Source of the DNA: Candidatus Xiphinematobacter sp. Idaho Grape | Lineage (GTDB): Bacteria > Verrucomicrobiota > Verrucomicrobiia > Chthoniobacterales > Xiphinematobacteraceae | Length of the DNA: 64,000 nt | Direction of reading: 5' to 3' | Assembly (NCBI RefSeq): GCF_001318295.1 | Contig: NZ_CP012665.1 | Location: 682,001-746,000, forward strand | Shown here: in pieces, positions 19,464 to 29,300 of the stretch | Numbering within the stretch: position 1 is the first letter of the stretch | Layout: every line of letters starts with the position of its first letter | Translations under genes and position numbers: made by a program | Notes under the pieces: generated by a model | Database searches by the model: none | Told to the model about the DNA's origin: nothing | Seen by the model: only the letters and a program-made list of their open reading frames with translations

Positions 19464-20579
19464 CTAGGAAACAGCTGCCAAAATGGCTTTTGCTGCTCGC
19501 ATAGCAGCCCCAGACCCACTAAGAGTAGTTACGACTGCGCGAAACTTCGCAACCAGTTGTCGGCGATCTGGATGGGAATACAGTAGTCTGAGGCACTCAT
19601 GAGCAATGGCTTCTGGTTTGGCCGAGTGCTGGACGAATTCTCTCACGACGAGTTCCCCTGCAAGGATATTAACGATTCCAAGAAATGGAACTGTGGCGAC
19701 ACAACAACCCATCCAAAAGGTAACCCAAGCTGTTTTGTAAATAAGGCAATATGGGAGCTCAAAATAAGCAGACTCAAGTGTGGCTGTCCCGGAACAAACA
19801 ATTCCTGCACAGGCACGCTGCATTAGACTGTAAGCGGTACCTGTGCAAATACACATTGGAATCTGAGCCTCTCTTGCTCCGTTACGCATCCACTTGGCAT
19901 GATTCTCATTGGCTGCTGCTACTTCAAACTGAATGCATGACCTTCTTTTTAGAAGAAGGGAGGCAGTACGCAACATAATAGGAAAGATGCGATGTACTTC
20001 TTCCCAGCGACTGCCTGGAAGTAAGGCTAGCAGATCACTGTCGCGTCTTGCACAGAGGTGTTCCCCTTCCAGTTTCTCTACAAGAGGATGGCCAACAAAC
20101 CGGCTTGCTAAGCCGGAGGACTCATACAGCTCCTTTTCAAAGGGAAAGATACAAAGTACAAGATCCAGGAGCTTGGCCATTTTGGTCATGCGCCTTCGGT
20201 TCCACGCCCAAACCTGGGGGCTAATATAGTAGAGAATTTTGAGGCCAGGAAACCGAGAGCGCGCTGTCCTTGCTAACCGCAAGTTGAAGCCAGGGTAATC
20301 GACAAGCAGTAAGGCATGTGGTTGTGCGTTGTTTATACGTTGTAGCATTTCAAAAAACTTCTTGCGGAACCATGGGTAAATCTTAAGAACGTCCCAAAGG
20401 CCAGTTACACTAGCTTTTTCCACCCAGTTGTCGAACGGTTGAGTGGAGAGACGCTCCATTTTTGGACCACCTGCTCCCTGGAAAATTACGTTTGGATCTT
20501 GCCCAAGAATCGCTTCCATAACTGTGGAGGCATGGTGATCTCCACTGACTTCACCAGCAATTACCCAGATTTTTTTCAC
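19464..20579 (-). CDS. lpxB: Lipid A disaccharide synthase
   Basis: Joins UDP-2,3-diacylglucosamine and lipid X to make the lipid A disaccharide at the inner membrane face. The 371-residue protein has VKKIWVIAGEVSGDHHA, LVDYPGFNLRLA, YISPQVWAWNRRR, FVGHPLVE, LALLPGSRWEEV and the donor-binding SGTATLESAYFELP. I chose a GTG start at 20579 because VKKIWVIAGE is the normal N-terminus; an upstream ATG (20645) would add 22 unrelated residues lying inside the neighbouring gene. The overlap with the Gfo/Idh gene is then 29 bases. It forms the last gene of the lpxI-Gfo/Idh-lpxB run. Confidence 0.95.
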   Translation of the reverse strand: MKKIWVIAGEVSGDHHASTVMEAILGQDPNVIFQGAGGPKMERLSTQPFDNWVEKASVTGLWDVLKIYPWFRKKFFEMLQRINNAQPHALLLVDYPGFNLRLARTARSRFPGLKILYYISPQVWAWNRRRMTKMAKLLDLVLCIFPFEKELYESSGLASRFVGHPLVEKLEGEHLCARRDSDLLALLPGSRWEEVHRIFPIMLRTASLLLKRRSCIQFEVAAANENHAKWMRNGAREAQIPMCICTGTAYSLMQRACAGIVCSGTATLESAYFELPYCLIYKTAWVTFWMGCCVATVPFLGIVNILAGELVVREFVQHSAKPEAIAHECLRLLYSHPDRRQLVAKFRAVVTTLSGSGAAMRAAKAILAAVS

Positions 20580-21528
20580 GGAGGGAAAGAGGGAAAAAAT
20601 TATGGGGACCACTATGCCAAATTTGGCGAGTAATTTCGAGCGCAACGTCTAATGCAACTGCCGCTTCATGGCCACTAACACGCGGTCTTTTTTTTTCGCA
20701 TGCGCAGGAGATAAATGAAGCAAGTTGGAACTTTAAAGGCTCCCCACGAGGAACTCTTAGTCGATCTGTCACAATTTTTCCGTCTACCAGCCGATGTATT
20801 TTGCTGCTTTGGCGATAGTAATCGAGAGAAAGGTAGGCATCTTTTTGGAAAAGACGGATCTTGCGGAGCCTCTTATTGCTAATGCGGCTGGCAGTGACAT
20901 TGGCTATGCATCCATTTTGAAAGCGAATCCGTGCATTTGCGATGTCTTCATTCTTACTGAGAACGGCTATTCCTACCGAGTCCATATTAATGACTGGTGA
21001 CTGTACGATGTGCAACACGACTTCAATATCGTGAATCATTAAGTCTAGAACTACCCCAATGTCCGTGTTCCGATAAGGGTAGGGAGAAAGGCGAATGACC
21101 TCTAGAAAGCGCGGGTTCCTTAGCTTGCACTCTAGGGCTTCTAGTGCAGGGTTGAAGCGTTCTACGTGACCCACCTGAAGAATGCACTGCCTTTCCTGAG
21201 CAATTAAGACTAGCATGTGAGCATCCCTTGAGGTTTCTGCAAGAGGTTTTTCTACCAGTAGATGTTTCCCGCGTTCAAGTAGGAACCGGCTAATCCCGAA
21301 ATGTGTGGCCGTTGGAGTACAGATTGTTGCCGCATCTACATGGTCCGCAAAATTCTCCATAGAGACGGCAGCAGGAACACGATATTTCCTGGAAACAGCT
21401 TCTACCACCATACGGTTTGTGTCGAAGATAGCTGTTAATTGGCACGCATGGTTAAGCTCTGAACACACCCGCACATGATGCATGCCCATGTGACCGAGCC
21501 CAACAACACCTACTCTTAATGGATTCAT
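20551..21528 (-). CDS. Gfo/Idh/MocA family NAD(P)-dependent oxidoreductase
   Basis: A 325-residue sugar-dehydrogenase-like protein. The Rossmann fold opens with VGVVGLGHMGMHHVRV, continues with AATICTPTATHF and has the family's EKPLAET with catalytic lysine; DLMIHDIEVVL is the conserved helix of the C-terminal domain. It sits between lpxI and lpxB with overlaps on both sides, the same order I recall from chlamydiae and other PVC bacteria, so a role in lipid A or UDP-sugar metabolism is plausible, but the substrate cannot be read from the sequence. A nine-T run (20688-20696) lies in its coding region. Confidence 0.88.
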   Translation of the reverse strand: MNPLRVGVVGLGHMGMHHVRVCSELNHACQLTAIFDTNRMVVEAVSRKYRVPAAVSMENFADHVDAATICTPTATHFGISRFLLERGKHLLVEKPLAETSRDAHMLVLIAQERQCILQVGHVERFNPALEALECKLRNPRFLEVIRLSPYPYRNTDIGVVLDLMIHDIEVVLHIVQSPVINMDSVGIAVLSKNEDIANARIRFQNGCIANVTASRISNKRLRKIRLFQKDAYLSLDYYRQSSKIHRLVDGKIVTDRLRVPRGEPLKFQLASFISCACEKKRPRVSGHEAAVALDVALEITRQIWHSGPHNFFPLSLREKNLGNCW

Positions 21529-22343
21529 GAAGCTTTTAATCCATAGATAGACAGAGAGTGGAGATCGGCATATTCAATCAATCTGTCCTTTTCTAACAGG
21601 AGTGTGCAATGGGCCTCTATACCTATAGATCGGATTCGCACGCTACTTGCACATTCTAGCGTAGTCAGACCAATAGCAGGCACGTCGAATCGCATATCCT
21701 GGTTCGGCTTAGCCACTTTGACAATAGTAGCATTTTCTATTCCTAGCTTGCCTCCTCGGAGAATGGAGGCATTTGTTCCCTCGAATGCCTCCACAGCAAG
21801 TACTGTCCCTTTACGGACAACTACTGTTTGACCAATATCCAGCCGGCTGATCTCCTTAGCAATTTGATAACCAAACCGAAGATCTTCCATTACAGGAAGC
21901 TTAATTTTGGGACCGGCCAGAAGGCCCTCATCGGCAAGATAGTTGTTCAGAAAGGTAGTGGCAGGAAGTAGCTCAACGCCTATATGAGATAACTCGTCCG
22001 CTACTGCTCCAAATAGAGTTTCAGCGTTCCTCTTGCGGAGGCGAGCAAGAAGAAGGAGAGCTCGCATGTCTAGATGTAAATCAAAAAGGTTTTTTGGAGC
22101 AATCTGTCCAACAGCCATCGCATAGCATGCGCCAGACTTCCTTGCAACAGAAAGGAGATGGCTGAGTCGTCCAACTCGTACGGTATAAATTTCATCAACC
22201 CATCTACTAAGTTCTGGAGAGGTTTCTCCTTCAAAGGCGACTAGGATAATACGTCTCACACCGGCTGCACGAGCAGAATGAACCACGAGGAGTGGGTATT
22301 TGCCACTTCCAGCAATCAGGAGTAAATTTTCAGGTGGATACAT
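21525..22343 (-). CDS. lpxI: UDP-2,3-diacylglucosamine diphosphatase LpxI
   Basis: Hydrolyses UDP-2,3-diacylglucosamine to lipid X, the step done by LpxH in enterics. The 272-residue DUF1009-type protein shows LLIAGSGKYPLLVVHSAR, the middle AVGQIAPKNLFDL segment and the C-terminal domain with QTVVVRKGTVLAVEAFEGT, RGGKLGIENATIVKVAKPNQDMRFD in part and PAIGLTTLE. The stop overlaps the Gfo/Idh start by four bases. LpxI instead of LpxH is expected for alphaproteobacteria, chlamydia-related and verrucomicrobial lineages. Confidence 0.93.
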   Translation of the reverse strand: MYPPENLLLIAGSGKYPLLVVHSARAAGVRRIILVAFEGETSPELSRWVDEIYTVRVGRLSHLLSVARKSGACYAMAVGQIAPKNLFDLHLDMRALLLLARLRKRNAETLFGAVADELSHIGVELLPATTFLNNYLADEGLLAGPKIKLPVMEDLRFGYQIAKEISRLDIGQTVVVRKGTVLAVEAFEGTNASILRGGKLGIENATIVKVAKPNQDMRFDVPAIGLTTLECASSVRIRSIGIEAHCTLLLEKDRLIEYADLHSLSIYGLKAS

Positions 22344-22411
22344 GCTACAAATTTGGTCAACTAAACACCGCGTGGTCTGTGTCTGGAAGCTTGCTTTTGT
22401 AAGCCACGTTC

Positions 22412-23425
22412 CTAGCAGTCGAGATGTGGTGGTCTCTCCAAGAAGAGCACACCAGACCGCCTTCGAGCATGGACTCCGAAAGGCAAGTTAACTTTTGCCA
22501 GCTTCGAAAGCGGAAGGACTATCAGACTGCGGATACGCTCCACTGCGGCAAAATCCACCTCTGGCACTCCCTGTTTCAGTAACCATTGCCGCAAAATTCT
22601 TCGTTGAAGCCCCCTAGGGAGGGAGCAAAGTTTTTTATAAGCAAGCTGTGTCTCATAGGAAAAACTCTCGGCAATTCCCTTCATCCAGTCCTCCTCATCT
22701 GCAAGGATTTCTGTGCAACGCAGAATGGCTTTCCGATAGTTAATTCCAAATCTTCGATCCAAGAAGGGTAATAACTCATGGCGTATACGGTTCCGCATTA
22801 GATTTGTATCCAGATTAGTAGCATCCTCCCGAAACGGAACTTTCCTTTCGCAGGAAAACTGCACAACTTCCGAGCGAGAAAGTCTAAGAAGTGGACGGAT
22901 AATATGTAGGGTATTCCCTCTTTCCTTTTCTATTCTGCGTGCCGATTCCATCCGCATCCCAGCCAGACCAGCAGTGCCTGTTCCTCGTAGAAGGTTTATC
23001 CAACAGGTCTCTAGTTGGTCATCAGCATGGTGAGCAAGAAGAAGGGTAGCACAGTGGGTCTCCTTGGCAACCTCAGCAAAGAATGCATAGCGTAATTCGC
23101 GCCCTGCCATTTCGGTGCAGAACCCCTGATCAGAGGCAAATTGCTCCGTTTGTGCTCGTGCAAGCCTAAGTGATAGGCCTAACTCTTGTGCCTGAGAGAT
23201 AACAAAGCGCTCATCCATTCTTGCTGCTGCTCCTCGTAACTGGTGATTAAGATGGCATAAAATAAGCCGCTGGTATCCGAGTGTTAACAATCCATAGAGG
23301 AGACACATGGAGTCACGACCCCCAGAAATCCCCACGAGAAATTTAGTCTCGGGAAAGAATCTGGCAAGACCCCTAGAGAGTTTGTTAAGAAACAGGCTCA
23401 ATGCAGTCTGCTCGAAAATATCCAC
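22412..23425 (-). CDS. tilS: tRNA(Ile)-lysidine synthase
   Basis: Modifies C34 of the CAU-anticodon tRNA(Ile2) to lysidine so that it reads AUA. The PP-loop ATPase motif ISGGRDSM lies at about residues 33-40; ILCHLNHQLRG, CTEMAGRELRYAFF, LLLAHHADDQLETCWINLLRGTG in part, RPLLRLSRSEV and DATNLDTNLMRNRIRHELLP follow. I chose the GTG at 23425, giving 337 residues and a 41-base overlap with serS; longer starts exist upstream (to 23548) but run inside serS. The C-terminal substrate-binding domain appears shortened relative to E. coli TilS (432 residues). It implies a tRNA-Ile(CAU) gene, possibly the one at 10.3 kb. Confidence 0.92.
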   Translation of the reverse strand: MDIFEQTALSLFLNKLSRGLARFFPETKFLVGISGGRDSMCLLYGLLTLGYQRLILCHLNHQLRGAAARMDERFVISQAQELGLSLRLARAQTEQFASDQGFCTEMAGRELRYAFFAEVAKETHCATLLLAHHADDQLETCWINLLRGTGTAGLAGMRMESARRIEKERGNTLHIIRPLLRLSRSEVVQFSCERKVPFREDATNLDTNLMRNRIRHELLPFLDRRFGINYRKAILRCTEILADEEDWMKGIAESFSYETQLAYKKLCSLPRGLQRRILRQWLLKQGVPEVDFAAVERIRSLIVLPLSKLAKVNLPFGVHARRRSGVLFLERPPHLDC

Positions 23426-24671
23426 GTAGAGATTGCGGGAGCAGCACAGATCCATCCGACTGTACGTGATTCTCAAGAAGGGCCACATACAAACGAGGGA
23501 GGGCGGTCCCAGAACCATTGAGTGTATGAGCAAAGCGGCTTTTTCCATTGAAGTCCTTATATCGGAGATTCATACGCCGGGATTGAAAATCACGGAAATT
23601 CGAACAGCTGGAGACTTCTAAAAAGGATCCCTGCCCGGGCGACCATACCTCAATATCGTAAGTGTGCGAAGCGCTAAAGCCAAGATCGCCTGTGCAGAGT
23701 TCCACTACGCGATATGGAAGATCCAGCAATTGTAACACTTTTTCTACATCAACAGTGAGCGACTGTAGCTCTTGCTCTGAATCTTCAACTTCACAAATTT
23801 TTACCAACTCTACTTTGTCAAATTGGTGTAGACGGATCATGCCGCGCGTGTCGCGGCCTGCTGAGCCAGCCTCTCGCCGAAAGCAAGGGGTATAAGCCAC
23901 GAAGCAAAGCGGCAGGTGAGAAATGTTAAGGACTTCGTCACGATAAAGGTTAGTTACAGGAACTTCTGCTGTAGGAGCAAGGAAAAGGCGACTACTATCG
24001 CCATTGACAGCATACATATCTTCCTCAAACTTAGGCAATTGGCCAGTGCCAACCATACATTCGCGATGAACTAAAAGTGGGGTGTTGACTTCACGGTAAC
24101 CGTGTTGTACAGTGTGGAGGTCTAGGAGGAAGTTAAGCAGCGAGCGCTCTAGGCGGGCCCCGGCCCCGGTAAAGCAGAGGAAGCCGCTCCCGCTGATTTT
24201 TGCCGCTCGATTGAAATCAAAGAGTCCCAAGCGCCGCCCGATGGCAACATGGTCTTCCGTTGTGCTTTTCTCTGACGGGTTGCCCCAGGTGCGGAGCGTG
24301 GGATTAGCAGAGGCGCTCGTCCCGTGCGGGACAGCTTCCTCGGGGAGGTTGGGGAGCTGAAGTAAGAGATCCTTCTGGCGGAGGTTGAGTTCTGTCGTAC
24401 GCGAATTGAGGGCGTTTATCTCCTCACCAAGGGAGTTCGCGGTCGCTTCGGCTTGTAAAGGAGCCCCCCCTTCCCCCCTGCGTAGCTTTTCGACCTGCCT
24501 ACTTAGGCGTCTGCGCTCCGCATACAGAAGCTGAAGGCGAGTCTTTGCCAGCCTGCAGTCGGCATCACACTCTAGCACAGCATCAATTGCGGCATCTAGT
24601 GACTTTCCACGTGCGGCAAGCTTAGCCTTTATTAAACCAGAGTTTTCTCGGATGAGACGGATATCAAGCAT
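23385..24671 (-). CDS. serS: Seryl-tRNA synthetase
   Basis: Class II synthetase charging tRNA-Ser. The 428-residue protein opens MLDIRLIRENSGLIKAKLA and has the long N-terminal antiparallel coiled-coil arm (about residues 30-105) that grips the tRNA variable arm, then motif 2 (PCFRREAGSAGRDTRGMIRLHQFDKVE in part) and motif 3 near LNGSGTALPRLYVALLEN. I used ATG 24671; the frame continues 48 residues upstream but these do not resemble SerRS. The arm contains two G-runs of 6-7 bases (plus-strand C at 24464-24470 and just after). Confidence 0.97.
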   Translation of the reverse strand: MLDIRLIRENSGLIKAKLAARGKSLDAAIDAVLECDADCRLAKTRLQLLYAERRRLSRQVEKLRRGEGGAPLQAEATANSLGEEINALNSRTTELNLRQKDLLLQLPNLPEEAVPHGTSASANPTLRTWGNPSEKSTTEDHVAIGRRLGLFDFNRAAKISGSGFLCFTGAGARLERSLLNFLLDLHTVQHGYREVNTPLLVHRECMVGTGQLPKFEEDMYAVNGDSSRLFLAPTAEVPVTNLYRDEVLNISHLPLCFVAYTPCFRREAGSAGRDTRGMIRLHQFDKVELVKICEVEDSEQELQSLTVDVEKVLQLLDLPYRVVELCTGDLGFSASHTYDIEVWSPGQGSFLEVSSCSNFRDFQSRRMNLRYKDFNGKSRFAHTLNGSGTALPRLYVALLENHVQSDGSVLLPQSLRGYFRADCIEPVS

Positions 24672-25762
24672 GCAGTAAGAACCGAGTAAAAGATAATGGA
24701 ACGCCGGGGAGTATACGAGACAGCCTACGGCATGAGGACTTGCTTTCGGAGATAACTTACTCACTCCATAGCTTTTCTTGGTCTGTTGGCTGGGTATGTG
24801 TCTTTCGGTGACCAAACGTCCCAGGGAGTCTTTTTGTTAGTACAAGTCGGACCGAGCCCACTCAGGTCATGTCCAGTCTGTACCATTTAGCACAGCGGCT
24901 TAGTTTCTAGGTTATATTTAATTGTAAACTGGGTTATCCCTCTCGCTCTCTGCAGGCCCCCCCCTGTTGCAGCTCTTAACTGCTCTTCCGATGAAAGAAG
25001 AGCATACAAGCACTTCTAGTACAGCCAAAATGAGGAGCTTGCCAAAGAGAAAAACCTGAGAAAGTCAGCAAGGTCTTGAGTATTTTCAGAAAATGCAGGG
25101 GTGTGATAATCTAGAAAAGATGTGCGTTTTGAAGGAGCTCAGCTTTAGAGCCACAGAGTGGGTATAAACCACACCTGGCAGGGGCAGACATCCAAAAGCA
25201 CATCTTGGCGCTAAACTTCCACTGGACCCCCCCTTTCTGGTGGTTTCTCAGAAACAAGAGGGCCTTAGAAATATTCTAAAAGGAACATGAGAAGGGTCAT
25301 CAACTCACTCAACAGGTCAAGGAGAAACTCGGGTAAGTAAAAGAGCAAAAAGAGTAAAATATATCAAGTTAGGCTGTTAGGCTATTTCTTCGTGTCTACT
25401 TCAGCTGCCGCTAAGACCGTATGATGGGAAAGGACAGTTACATCCAAACGTTAAAAGGTAAAGACGAAACTACATTCCTACTGGTACGCGAAATAAAAAA
25501 GCGTTGCGGCGCTTAGATTAGTGTTTCCCTGTGGTCCTCTTGTGGGAAAGAGAGCCATGGCAACTTCCCGCCGGTATTACCCAGTCGCTCTTGCATTTTC
25601 ATAAAAAAGGTCTCATAAAACTGACGAGATTACCGGCTAATCAAAAGTTATGCCAAAATACTTTGGGAATCTGGTATTTATTCTATCTGAAGGTGCCTGG
25701 GAATTGAGACTAGGACACTAAACGAAAACAGAGTGTCACGAATCTCATGAGAAAGCAGGAAG
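24672..25762. other. Long gap between serS and aroE
   Basis: Almost 1.1 kb with no recognisable gene on either strand and stops in all frames. It contains an eight-C run at 24957-24964 and a perfect 7-bp hairpin, GCTCTTC/GAAGAGC, at 24982-25003. It probably includes the serS promoter, and otherwise reads as decayed DNA. Confidence 0.5.
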
Positions 25763-26716
25763 TTATGCCGTGGCAGGAGAAATGAGTCCCTTTCGCATTA
25801 TTGCAAGCGGCGCTGGTCGATTAAACCAGATCTCGAAGGAAAGGGCTCCTTGATGAAGGAGCATAGAAAGGCCATCAGTTACACGCGCTCCATTAGCCTC
25901 TGCATCTAGCAAAAGCTGCGTTTTCTTCCCACCAGTGTAAACGCTATCCAATACCATTAAACGAGGAGTAAGGAGGAGTCTGGGAACCAACTGAAAATCT
26001 GAATTCTTCTCCATTCCGACGCTGGTAGCGTTAATAAGCAGGTCGGTTCGAGGCAGTTCACTGGATAGAGCACACTCATCCAATTTTATAGCTACAAGGC
26101 GTTCCATGGAGCCAAAAAGGGGTCTGTTCCGGAAATAGGGCTGTAATTGCCTTTTTAGTGACTCTATCTTCTCGAAAGACCGGTTGGCAAGTACGAGACG
26201 TTCACAACCTCCCAAAGCACACTGCGCGGCAATTGCTCGACCTGCTCCTCCACAGGCACCTAAGATGAGGATTGTCAAATCCTTAATATCTACACGAAAC
26301 TTTTCACGGACAGCCTGTACGAGACCAGGACCATCGGTATTATAGCCACTGAGACTGCCATCATTCCTCACTACAACGGTGTTAACTGCACCAGAAAGGA
26401 GTGCAAGGCGGTCCATATGGTCCACAAGCTTAGCAGCCGCTGCTTTGTGCGGGATCGTGAGATTTGCGCCAATCCACCTAGCATTAGCCAAAGCGCGCAA
26501 ACTGGCAGGAAGCTCATCTGCACGCACATGGATTCTTACATATTGAGCTTCTATCCCAGACTCCAAAAGAGCAGGATTATGCATCTCCGGAGACCGAGAA
26601 TGACTGACAGGATCTCCGAAGACAGCAATTTTTGCTGGGGGAGAAAACTCTTTGAATTTTTCTGGGTTATAAATCAGGTCTGTTGCGGAAAATTTGCGGG
26701 GAGCTATGGTCGTCAT
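25763..26716 (-). CDS. aroE: Shikimate dehydrogenase
   Basis: NADPH-dependent reduction of 3-dehydroshikimate in the route to chorismate. The 317-residue protein shows the shikimate-binding SHSRSPEMHNPAL, catalytic lysine in NLTIPHKAA, GYNTDGPGLV, the NADP-binding GACGGAGRAIA and the C-terminal DGLSMLLHQGA. The N-terminal about 28 residues ahead of IAVFGDPVSHS form an extension not found in E. coli AroE (272 residues). Its start overlaps the gltX stop by four bases, indicating co-transcription with gltX. Together with aroB at 60.8 kb it suggests aromatic amino acid synthesis is kept. Confidence 0.95.
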   Translation of the reverse strand: MTTIAPRKFSATDLIYNPEKFKEFSPPAKIAVFGDPVSHSRSPEMHNPALLESGIEAQYVRIHVRADELPASLRALANARWIGANLTIPHKAAAAKLVDHMDRLALLSGAVNTVVVRNDGSLSGYNTDGPGLVQAVREKFRVDIKDLTILILGACGGAGRAIAAQCALGGCERLVLANRSFEKIESLKRQLQPYFRNRPLFGSMERLVAIKLDECALSSELPRTDLLINATSVGMEKNSDFQLVPRLLLTPRLMVLDSVYTGGKKTQLLLDAEANGARVTDGLSMLLHQGALSFEIWFNRPAPLAIMRKGLISPATA

Positions 26717-28038
26717 GCGAACTTTTGTAGTGTTCTTGTGAAACGCATTAACACGCGACTCTTACCGAGAACCTCTAGCATATGATACAGACTGGGCCCC
26801 ACGGAGCGGCCACTGGCTGCAACGCGAGCTGGGTGCACGAGACCTCCCAGACTGCATCCTATCTCTGCAGCAACTTCCCTAAGTTTGACTTCCAACGCAG
26901 CAGCACTCCAATTTTCCATGGCTGTATAAGCCTTCTGAAGTACCTTGAGACGGTCGAGGGCATTAGGGGCATAAAGAACTTTTTCCACACTATCCGGGTC
27001 AAAAATAAATTCTTCCGTAAAAAAGTAGCTAGTCCAATCGGGGATATCACACAGAAGTTTAATCTTTTCCTTTATAAGCGCCAAAACTGGCAGAAGTTCC
27101 TCGTAAGAACCATACTCGATACTCCTTCTCTCTATAAATGGAAGAGCCAGCTCAGTAAAACGCTCTAGCTTCATCTGCAAAATGTGCTGCCGATTTATCC
27201 AAAAGCATTTATCCAAGTCAAAGATAGCATTACGCCGACTGATAGATTCTAAATCGAAGAGCGTCTGAATTTCCGAAAAACTCAAAACTTCTCGATTACC
27301 TCCTGGGGACCACCCTAGTAGGGCAAGATAGTTGAGCATTCCCTCAGGGACATAGCCCTGAGTGAAATATGTAGCAATGCTCGTACCACCGTCTCGTTTG
27401 CTTAGTTTTTTTCCTTCTTGGTTTAGAATGAGAGGAAGGTGTGCAAACGTAGGTGGGGTGATTCCGAGTGCTTGGTAGAGTTCAACATGCTTTGGTGTAT
27501 TAGAAAGGTGATCTTCCCCTCGGATCACATGGGTGATCTTCATTTCTATATCGTCTACTACGTTCACAAAATGGAAGACCCAACTTCCATCAGAACGTCT
27601 AATGGTCATATCCGGATGAGTAAGAGGGTTGGACATATCAAAGGAAATCCGTCCGCAGACCACATCCTCCACTACAATGGGGGCACGCGGTGAGCGGAAT
27701 CGAAAGGCCCCCTTTTCCTCATATAGTACACCCGCTTTCTCAAGTCGGCCAAAATAGCTCTCATAAATAGAACTCCTTTGGCTCTGACAGTATGGTCCAA
27801 AGCTACCGCCGGTTTCCGGCCCTTCATCCCAGCTAATCCCTAGCCAGCATAAGCCATCGTAAACTGCTTTATAACCCTCAGCAACATTGCGTCTTTTGTC
27901 GGTATCCTCTAGGCGCAGAATGAACTTACCACCATGCTTTCGACTGAAAATCCAGTTGAACAGGGCAGTCCTCGCCCCGCCCACATGAAGATATCCGGTA
28001 GGCGACGGAGCAAACCGAGTGCGAACCTCAGAGGGCAT
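26713..28038 (-). CDS. gltX: Glutamyl-tRNA synthetase
   Basis: Class I synthetase charging tRNA-Glu. The 441-residue protein has the HIGH-type motif SPTGYLHVGGARTALFNW, the glutamate/ATP site around ILRLEDTD, the acceptor-binding VIRGEDHLSNTPKH and the KMSKS-type loop KKLSKRDGG. It is about 25-30 residues shorter than E. coli GltX, mostly in the C-terminal anticodon-binding half. No cysteine cluster is seen in the insertion region. If the organism lacks GlnRS, this enzyme would also mischarge tRNA-Gln for GatCAB; that cannot be decided here. aroE follows with a four-base overlap. Confidence 0.97.
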   Translation of the reverse strand: MPSEVRTRFAPSPTGYLHVGGARTALFNWIFSRKHGGKFILRLEDTDKRRNVAEGYKAVYDGLCWLGISWDEGPETGGSFGPYCQSQRSSIYESYFGRLEKAGVLYEEKGAFRFRSPRAPIVVEDVVCGRISFDMSNPLTHPDMTIRRSDGSWVFHFVNVVDDIEMKITHVIRGEDHLSNTPKHVELYQALGITPPTFAHLPLILNQEGKKLSKRDGGTSIATYFTQGYVPEGMLNYLALLGWSPGGNREVLSFSEIQTLFDLESISRRNAIFDLDKCFWINRQHILQMKLERFTELALPFIERRSIEYGSYEELLPVLALIKEKIKLLCDIPDWTSYFFTEEFIFDPDSVEKVLYAPNALDRLKVLQKAYTAMENWSAAALEVKLREVAAEIGCSLGGLVHPARVAASGRSVGPSLYHMLEVLGKSRVLMRFTRTLQKFA

Positions 28039-28162
28039 AAAGAAGAAGACATTTGCTTGGAAGTTCAGAGGACATGGACCTATTGGGGAGATGCAGGAGA
28101 AGGATATACAAATTCTTTAACTCTTTTTTACTCTTTCGTTTTACATTGTTCTACCGAATATC

Positions 28163-28882
28163 ATGACTATACCCAATGTAGTAGCAATTATCGTTGCTGC
28201 AGGCACAAGTCGACGCATGGGTTTTGACAAATTAACCGTTCCACTAGCAGGACAACCCCTACTCACCCACACGCTACGTGCATTTGAACAGTGCGTCTAT
28301 GTATCAAGGATAGTTCTAGTCTGTACCCCTTCACGGGAGGACGAATTTCGTCGCATTGCTCGAAGGGGTAGAATTAAAAAGCCGGTCACTTTTGTATTTG
28401 GAGGCAAGGAGAGACAGGATTCCGTGTGGAATGGACTTCTCGCAGCAGGAGAGTCCGCCGAATATTTAGCAGTGCATGATGGGGCGCGTCCGCTAGTCAC
28501 GCCATTTCTCATTGCTAGCTGTATTCGCGCCGCCCAGCGCTGTGGCGGAGCTTGTGCAGCTGAACCTCTTACAGATACCGTGCACCAGGTGAACAGAGAG
28601 AAATTGCTTGTAAAGTCTATCGAGAGGAGGGGGGCTTGGAGAATGCAAACCCCGCAGGTTTTCCTCCGAAGCAGTCTTCTGGAGTCATATCTCCAACTCA
28701 TGCGAGAGGGTTGGTCTATCACAGATGAAGCATCCATCCTGGTTCGATTCGGGAAACGAGTCGTCATTGAAGAGTCTGTAGATTGGAATTTTAAAGTTAC
28801 AGTTCCACAAGATCTTGTGTTGGCTGAGGCGGTACTAGCTTACCGCCAAGGTAGGTCATCGAAGTGGAAATGGGACTCCTAG
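28163..28882 (+). CDS. ispD: 2-C-methyl-D-erythritol 4-phosphate cytidylyltransferase
   Basis: Forms CDP-methylerythritol in the MEP isoprenoid pathway. The 239-residue protein shows the nucleotide-binding AIIVAAGTSRRMGFDKL, the glycine-rich FVFGGKERQDSVWNGL, VHDGARPLVTP, and WRMQTPQVFLRSSL with DEASILVRFG. The usual PKQ after the RMG loop is replaced by DKLTVPL, which is common. It is divergent from gltX across a 124 bp region that probably holds both promoters. It feeds uppS and the squalene/phytoene synthase family enzyme. Confidence 0.95.
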   Translation: MTIPNVVAIIVAAGTSRRMGFDKLTVPLAGQPLLTHTLRAFEQCVYVSRIVLVCTPSREDEFRRIARRGRIKKPVTFVFGGKERQDSVWNGLLAAGESAEYLAVHDGARPLVTPFLIASCIRAAQRCGGACAAEPLTDTVHQVNREKLLVKSIERRGAWRMQTPQVFLRSSLLESYLQLMREGWSITDEASILVRFGKRVVIEESVDWNFKVTVPQDLVLAEAVLAYRQGRSSKWKWDS

Positions 28883-29300
28883 TTTTTCAACGAAGCCGTA
28901 CCTTCTGAGCATTTCTACTAGCTCTTCCTTGCCGAAGTAATGCCATACGCGAATACGATCCCTTCCTGCCATAAAAAAGAAGGTCGGATGCTTGCTGCCC
29001 TACCCGCAGGGGGTCATTCTGGTTTTGTAGAGCGAAGGGTTCATTGGGGAATAACTATCTTTTCACAGCTAGCATCCTACCTAACTTGTTTCCTCAGCGT
29101 AGCAAAATGGCACGATGAGACCTATTGCTGCCATCATATTCGATCCTGTATTCTTAACAAAAGGCCTCTCCCCGTTTGGGTGATAGGGAGGGTGGACTAC
29201 TCTTCTACGCAAGCATGCATGAGCATGCTGAGCTGAAAGAATATTCTTTCTGATTCTACTTTGACGGCATTGCGCTTAGGAAAGCCTCATGAGCACACTA
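28883..29300. other. Gap between convergent ispD and ccsA
   Basis: About 420 bp. A plus-strand frame of 98 codons (28940-29236) is cysteine- and histidine-rich and has no recognisable domain; I treat it as chance. No T-run terminator hairpin is clear. Confidence 0.4.

Noticed and set aside
24816-25762. Possible CRISPR or repeat region in the long serS-aroE gap
   Set aside because: I found only one short hairpin and a homopolymer, with no regularly spaced repeats.
28940-29236. 98-codon frame after ispD
   Set aside because: Cys/His-rich but without any consistent motif spacing, and it is convergent to ccsA with no supporting signal.
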